In this document: one piece after another, positions 59,579 through 64,000 of the stretch
Layout: every line of letters begins with the position of its first letter
Numbering within the stretch: position 1 is the first letter of the stretch
Assembly: GCA_031409515.1 (NCBI GenBank)
Contig: JANNXJ010000016.1
Span: forward strand, 62,001-126,000
DNA from: SHZI01 sp031409515
GTDB lineage: Bacteria > Pseudomonadota > Gammaproteobacteria > Steroidobacterales > GCA-2729495
Length of the DNA: 64,000 nt
Direction of reading: 5' to 3'
Notes under the pieces: model-generated
Databases searched by the model: none
What the model saw: the letters and a program-made list of their open reading frames with translations, nothing else
Told to the model about the DNA's origin: nothing
Program-made: the position numbers and the translations under genes

Positions 59579-61513
59579 TCAGCGGGCAGCGATGGCCTGC
59601 AGATTCTCTGCGAGCGCTTCGGGTGATTCACGGTCGAGATGGACGCGACACCAGATCTCCAAGGTTGTCAGCGCGACGAGATGGTCGGTGTGATCGGCGC
59701 GGTGGGCCCGGTGGTCTGCCACTAGTCGCTGAACGACTGCAGGATCCATCAGTCCCCGCCGCCGAAGGGTTTCCGGCCCGAGAAGCTCGGCCATGACCCC
59801 GGACAATTCGTTATTGAACCAGGCCCCAAAGGGTGCGCCAAAGCCGCGCTTCGGACGGTGCAGTGTCTCCTCAGGAAGGATACCCGTCAGCGCCTTCTTC
59901 AGAATGTAACGGGTCTCCCGGCCGCGAACCCGCAGTTCTGAGGGCAGCCGGGCAGCGAGGTCCACGAGTCGCTCATCGAGCAGAGGCACCCGGCACTCCA
60001 GTGACTGCCCCATGCTGACCTTGTCGGTTAGAAGCAGCAGATCGTCCGGCAACTGGGTCGCCAGGTCCGCGGCCATCATCTGGTCAAGGTCGTTGTGGCC
60101 CAGATACCGGCCCAGCGCCTGCGTAAGCGCCGAGGGGCCAGGTCCACGACCACCCGGAAGCAGCGCGGACAGGTCCGTTGCGCTGAAGACCTCCATCACC
60201 TCGTGATAGCGGGACGCACTGTCCTTGTCGGCCACCAGCGCCACCTTGCGGGCCGCCCTGAGGAGGTTAAGCAACCGAGTGTGCCGGGCTACGGGAAGCA
60301 TACCGAGCAGCGGGTTGAGCAACCCGCGCCGCAGCGGGCCAGGGATCTTGCGCAACGTGGCAGCCAGATGGGGCAACTGATAGCGGTCATAACCCCCGAA
60401 CAACTCGTCGCCACCAACGCCCGAAAGGATCACCTTTACGTCCCGGCGGGCGAACTCGGATACGAGACTGCTGGTAATCAGCGCTGAGTCTGCTGTGGGT
60501 TCATCCATGTGCCAGACGAGTCTCGGCAGGAGCCCTATGACCTGTGGTTTGACGTCAATTTCGTGATGTTCGGTGCCGAAACGCTCGGCAATCCGTCGTG
60601 CGTAATCCAGTTCGTTGTAAATCGCGGCGCCCGTCGAACCGGAATAGCCGATCGCGTAGGTCTTGACGGGACTGGAACTGAACCGACTCATCGCAGCCAC
60701 GATGGTGCTGGAGTCGATACCACCACTGAGAAACGCGCCAATCGGCACATCACTGACCATCTGGGCTTCAATGCTGTCGTTCAGTGCTGCTCTGATCTCG
60801 TCAATCCAGTCACTCTCGGTGGGCCCGTGGTCCGGCTTGATCGCGAACTGCCAATAGGCGCGCTCCTCAATGCGGCCTCCCTCGATCACGAGCATGCTGC
60901 CCGGCATGAGCTTGCGGATTCCGGCAAACATGCTGAAGGGGGCTGGGACATAGCCCAGAGTCAGATACTGACGAAGGGCGTCCTCATCAAGCCGCGTCGC
61001 ATAGTCTGGTCTGCCGACGATGGCTTTGCTTTCCGAGGCGAAGGCAATGCTGCGGCCAACGCGGGCGTAGTAGACAGGCTTTATGCCGAGGCGGTCGCGA
61101 CCGATCAGTAATCGCTGGCGCCGCCGGTCCCAGAGAGCAAAACCGAACATTCCCCGCAGGTGGGTCACGAAATCGTCGCCATGCTCCTCGTAGAGGTGCA
61201 CCAGCACCTCTACATCGCTTCCCGTGCTGAAGCGGTGCCCGGCTGACAGGAGCTTCTGCCGTAGCTCACGGAAGTTGTAGATCTCGCCGTTACAGACCAC
61301 GACGACAGAGCCATCTTCGTTGGCGATAGGCTGATGCCCCGTCGCGACATCGATGATCGAAAGGCGGCGTAGCCCGAGCGCGGCTCGCTCATCCATAAAG
61401 AGGCCATCATCATCGGGGCCACGGTGAATGATCGCTGCCCCCATGGCCCTGATGACGGATTCCTGCGGGCGGCCATCACCCTCCAGAATCAGTTCGCCGT
61501 AGATGCCGCACAT
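59579..61513 (-). CDS. Asparagine-synthase-type amidotransferase of the EPS locus
   Basis: A 644-residue protein of AsnB type. Cys2 (MCGIYGELI) is the glutaminase nucleophile; NGEIYNFRELR (about 75-85) and MFGFALWDRRRQRLLIGRDRLGIKPVYYA follow. The synthetase domain has the pyrophosphate loop SGGIDSS (about 263-269). Its length and place suit the exosortase-A-system amidotransferase, which may amidate sugars or proteins of the EPS pathway rather than making asparagine. The stop is 33 bases from the convergent flippase, and the gene follows the GT4 gene by 22 bases in the same direction. Confidence 0.9.
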   Translation of the reverse strand: MCGIYGELILEGDGRPQESVIRAMGAAIIHRGPDDDGLFMDERAALGLRRLSIIDVATGHQPIANEDGSVVVVCNGEIYNFRELRQKLLSAGHRFSTGSDVEVLVHLYEEHGDDFVTHLRGMFGFALWDRRRQRLLIGRDRLGIKPVYYARVGRSIAFASESKAIVGRPDYATRLDEDALRQYLTLGYVPAPFSMFAGIRKLMPGSMLVIEGGRIEERAYWQFAIKPDHGPTESDWIDEIRAALNDSIEAQMVSDVPIGAFLSGGIDSSTIVAAMSRFSSSPVKTYAIGYSGSTGAAIYNELDYARRIAERFGTEHHEIDVKPQVIGLLPRLVWHMDEPTADSALITSSLVSEFARRDVKVILSGVGGDELFGGYDRYQLPHLAATLRKIPGPLRRGLLNPLLGMLPVARHTRLLNLLRAARKVALVADKDSASRYHEVMEVFSATDLSALLPGGRGPGPSALTQALGRYLGHNDLDQMMAADLATQLPDDLLLLTDKVSMGQSLECRVPLLDERLVDLAARLPSELRVRGRETRYILKKALTGILPEETLHRPKRGFGAPFGAWFNNELSGVMAELLGPETLRRRGLMDPAVVQRLVADHRAHRADHTDHLVALTTLEIWCRVHLDRESPEALAENLQAIAAR

Positions 61514-61535
61514 ACAGGATTACTCGCGAGTGGCT

Positions 61536-62870
61536 TTAATTGGATGCGGGACGATCACTGGCCAGTCCGTGATCGGGGCTAATGGCATCGAGACAGATAT
61601 CCTCGAACACCGCAGCGGCACGCAGATAGGAAAAGTTTCGCTCGACGTGATCCCGGGCCGCGCGCGACAGTGCACTGCGCAATGGAACTTCCCGCAGGAC
61701 ACGGATCAGAGCCTCGGCCATGGCTTCGGGTTCATCGGCAAGCAGGCAGTGCTTGCCGTCCTCCACCGGCAGGCCTTCAACACCAACCCGGGTCGAAACG
61801 ACCACGCCCCCCATCGCCATCGCCTCCCAGACCTTCAGACGCGTTCCCCCGCCAACGCGCAGGGGAATGACAAAGGCCGCTGAACCCCAAACCCAGGGTC
61901 GGGTTTCCGGGACCCACCCGGTAAAGGTCCACGCATAGCCCCGCCGTCGGGCTTCCTCAACCAGGCCAGACGGCGGGTTTCGTCCAACGACGACCATGCG
62001 TGCTGACGGTTCCGCGCTCTGGACCTTCGGCCAGACCTCACGCAGCAGGAACTCGATGCCATCGATATTGGCCATCCAGTCCATTGACCCGGTGAAAACA
62101 ATCTGGGCATGGTCGGATGGTGGCCGGTATTCGAAGAAATCGAGATCTACTCCCGTTGGAATCACCCGGACCTTTCTTGCCTTGTACTGAGCGGAAAACG
62201 CTGCGGCGTCCCGCTCGGAAACGGCCACAACAGTGTCGGCCCGGCCCATGACCGACCGCTCGTAGCGCACCATTTTGGCACGCTGATTTTCCCACACTGC
62301 CCGCCGAAACGGGTCCCGGCTGACATCCCGGTGGCGCGCGAAGATTTCCGCTTCCACATTGTGCGTGAACAGGACGATCGGAACCGGCGCAGAGTCCGCC
62401 GGCATCAACACCATCGCGTGGGGAAAATCGACGACCACAACGTCCGGGCCCTGCGACAAAAGTTCACGAATGACTTCCGTGCCAAACCTGGAGCGATCCG
62501 TGACCACGGGAACAGGCAGACTGGAAATCAGATGCCGGAGTCTGGCCACGGAGAACATCCGGCCGCGCTCGGCAACAGGCCAATGCACATAGGTGTCAGC
62601 CAATTCCTGAACCTCGGCACCCCATGTCGCGATTTCCCGCGGAGTTGCAGGTGAAGCAAGCACTGTTTCGAAGCGGCCTCCACGGAGGCCTCTGAGAATC
62701 TGAGTCGTGCGAATCCTGGCTCCGGTGTCCACCGGGTGCAAGAACATAGTGGAAATAAACAGGAGTCTCGGCCTCGACGTCGGCACCTGCCCCTCCCTCG
62801 CTCCGGCCAGGACGGCTGTTCGCCCCACAGCCCCAGGTTGCAGCGCGCCTGCGTGCTCGTCCTGTGACAT
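61536..62870 (-). CDS. GT4-type glycosyltransferase of the EPS locus
   Basis: A 444-residue GT-B enzyme. RPRLLFISTMFLHPVDTGARIRT at about 33-55 is the N-terminal donor-domain start, HNVEAEIFARHR the middle, and FTGSMDWMANIDGI, MVVVGRNPP and PLRVGGGTRLKVWEAMAMG the C-terminal nucleotide-sugar domain typical of GT4 sugar transferases in exosortase loci. The ATG at 62870 leaves a 10-base gap after the GNAT-like gene; starting 10 codons higher would overlap it. Donor and acceptor are unknown. Confidence 0.85.
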   Translation of the reverse strand: MSQDEHAGALQPGAVGRTAVLAGAREGQVPTSRPRLLFISTMFLHPVDTGARIRTTQILRGLRGGRFETVLASPATPREIATWGAEVQELADTYVHWPVAERGRMFSVARLRHLISSLPVPVVTDRSRFGTEVIRELLSQGPDVVVVDFPHAMVLMPADSAPVPIVLFTHNVEAEIFARHRDVSRDPFRRAVWENQRAKMVRYERSVMGRADTVVAVSERDAAAFSAQYKARKVRVIPTGVDLDFFEYRPPSDHAQIVFTGSMDWMANIDGIEFLLREVWPKVQSAEPSARMVVVGRNPPSGLVEEARRRGYAWTFTGWVPETRPWVWGSAAFVIPLRVGGGTRLKVWEAMAMGGVVVSTRVGVEGLPVEDGKHCLLADEPEAMAEALIRVLREVPLRSALSRAARDHVERNFSYLRAAAVFEDICLDAISPDHGLASDRPASN

Positions 62871-62880
62871 GCCGCCGCCC

Positions 62881-63990
62881 TCAGCCTGCATAAGCGTCAA
62901 GGTCCGAATCGCCCATGGTCAGGTACCAGGCACCCGGGTCCAGGATCAGACGCCTGTCGTGCTCATCCAGACCGCCAGTGGCAACAAGGAACTGATGCTG
63001 GGCCTGCCTGCTCCGGAAGCCGAACTGCTGAAAGCAGAGCTCCAGACGCGGCTGGGCAAGAAAGCAGACGACGCTTACCGCACCCAGTCGGCGCAACTCT
63101 CTGACTGACTCTACTAGCAACCGACGGGTGGCTGAGTCGTCAGACGGCCGGACCACGAGATCCACGATGAGGCCGCGGCGATAACGGTAAACTGCGTCGG
63201 GCTCCCTGATCATGAGTACCACGATGCCAGCAACTTCGCCATCCCGTCGCAGTTCCAGACAGGTAAAGGCTGCGGTTGGCCGCTGCCGGTACTTCCACGT
63301 CAGGTAGGCGGCATCCCGTACCACTCCGCAGGAAACCTCCTCAGCCATCGTCTGCCAGAGCACATCATGCTCGTGGCCAAACCGTTCTACCAGGGCGACG
63401 GACCAGGATCCGCGACTGCGCCAGCGCTGCCGCTCAAAGGCGCAGCGGTCTGCCAGAGCCAGAAGGCTGGCAGCGGCCTCGGCGACCAGTGGCGGCAGCT
63501 TGTTGCGCAGGTCGAAACCATGCTTCACCACGAGCATAAAGACCGGCAGTGTCCGCACCAGATGCCAGCCCAGTGCGAACTGCAACGCCCGCATGTGCTC
63601 TGTCTGACCCAGTGAGAGGTTACAGGGCAGTTCCTCCAGGGACTTCCGGACCAACATGGGACCGATGGGTGAGCCCCGCACTTCATTGGCCGCCATTGTT
63701 TCGACAAACCAGCCGGTGACCAGATTACGGCCGCCAAACTTCAGGCGGACAGGAATGGCGCCCTGGTGAGCAACCACCCTGCTGTTCCGCCGGTACATCC
63801 AGACTAGCGGCGCAACACCAAGCCGCGCCGCAGACTCAACGAACATCCAGCGCCAGTTCGGGAGAATGGCTTCAGGCGACCGGGCAGGATAAGCCTCCCG
63901 CTGAAAGGCATAGACCTCCGGCTCGAGATCCGCGGCATAGCCGACGAAGCCCTTCGTCGGCCTGCTGGCTTCGGGTCTGGAATCGGTCAC
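62881..63990 (-). CDS. GNAT-like acyltransferase of the EPS locus
   Basis: A 369-residue protein with two GNAT-like halves (as in Eis-type or FemAB-like enzymes). The N-terminal half contains LPNWRWMFVESAARLG and VWMYRRNSRVVAHQGAIPV; the C-terminal half contains YLTWKYRQRPTAAFTCLELRRDGEVAGIVVLM and ends AWYLTMGDSDLDAYAG. It may acylate or otherwise decorate the polymer. The start is GTG at 63990, 10 bases from the window edge. The GTGA there could overlap the stop of a gene lying beyond the window. Confidence 0.7.
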   Translation of the reverse strand: MTDSRPEASRPTKGFVGYAADLEPEVYAFQREAYPARSPEAILPNWRWMFVESAARLGVAPLVWMYRRNSRVVAHQGAIPVRLKFGGRNLVTGWFVETMAANEVRGSPIGPMLVRKSLEELPCNLSLGQTEHMRALQFALGWHLVRTLPVFMLVVKHGFDLRNKLPPLVAEAAASLLALADRCAFERQRWRSRGSWSVALVERFGHEHDVLWQTMAEEVSCGVVRDAAYLTWKYRQRPTAAFTCLELRRDGEVAGIVVLMIREPDAVYRYRRGLIVDLVVRPSDDSATRRLLVESVRELRRLGAVSVVCFLAQPRLELCFQQFGFRSRQAQHQFLVATGGLDEHDRRLILDPGAWYLTMGDSDLDAYAG

Positions 63991-64000
63991 TGGATCTGGT

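Overview
The window reads as a stretch of a GC-rich chromosome from a gammaproteobacterium. The evidence is the long Gram-negative housekeeping block rpsB-tsf-pyrH-frr-uppS-cdsA-rseP-bamA-ompH-lpxD-lpxA-lpxB-rnhB-dnaE-accA-tilS-pyrG-kdsA-eno-ftsB, the map-glnD-dapD-dapE run beside it, and a PrsK/PrsR exosortase (PEP-CTERM) signalling pair. The GTP-type PEP carboxykinase and the PEP-CTERM genes suggest a lineage near Chromatiales, Xanthomonadales, Woeseiales or Steroidobacterales. That placement is an inference and would need a tree.

Layout. 60-25099 (minus strand) is one nearly unbroken housekeeping block driven from a strong sigma70-like promoter in front of rpsB. It covers translation (S2, EF-Ts, ribosome recycling), UMP and CTP synthesis, envelope building (UppS, CdsA, RseP, BamA, Skp, LpxD, LpxA, LpxB, KdsA), DNA replication and repair (DnaE, RnhB), fatty acid synthesis (AccA), tRNA-Ile lysidinylation (TilS), enolase, FtsB, an enoyl-CoA hydratase homologue and a MipA-like outer membrane protein. 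Two genes usual in this block are missing: fabZ between lpxD and lpxA, and dxr between cdsA and rseP. 25331-30826 (plus) holds map, glnD, dapD and dapE. 30818-32054 (minus) holds dsbB and tsaB, and tsaB appears to start at a non-standard ATC codon. 32242-33984 is pckG with its own promoter. 34004-37652 (minus) is an operon of N-formylglutamate amidohydrolase, DusA, a methyltransferase and a nucleotide cyclase-FHA protein. galE follows on the plus strand, then a TonB-dependent receptor and a beta-propeller protein (38758-42711, minus).

From about 42.9 kb to the end the theme is exopolysaccharide made by an exosortase-type system. It comprises response regulator PrsR and kinase PrsK, a GT11-like glycosyltransferase, then a housekeeping interruption (tRNA-Glu, tRNA-Ala, gltX, a phosphopantetheinyl transferase). 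After that come a WecA-type initiating transferase, a Wza-like export protein, an outer membrane beta-barrel, an AlgD-like nucleotide-sugar dehydrogenase, tRNA-Val, an AAA ATPase fused to an FHA domain, a second initiating sugar transferase, a Wzx-like flippase, an asparagine-synthase-type amidotransferase, a GT4 glycosyltransferase and a GNAT-like acyltransferase at the window edge. No exosortase, Wzy polymerase, chain-length regulator or tyrosine kinase is visible, so the locus probably continues beyond 64000.

No CRISPR array, insertion sequence, phage or rRNA was seen. I did not find a clearly new multi-gene system. The best leads are the non-canonical tsaB start, the two clean gene absences in the conserved block, the FHA-fused EPS ATPase, and the compact exosortase-type EPS locus.
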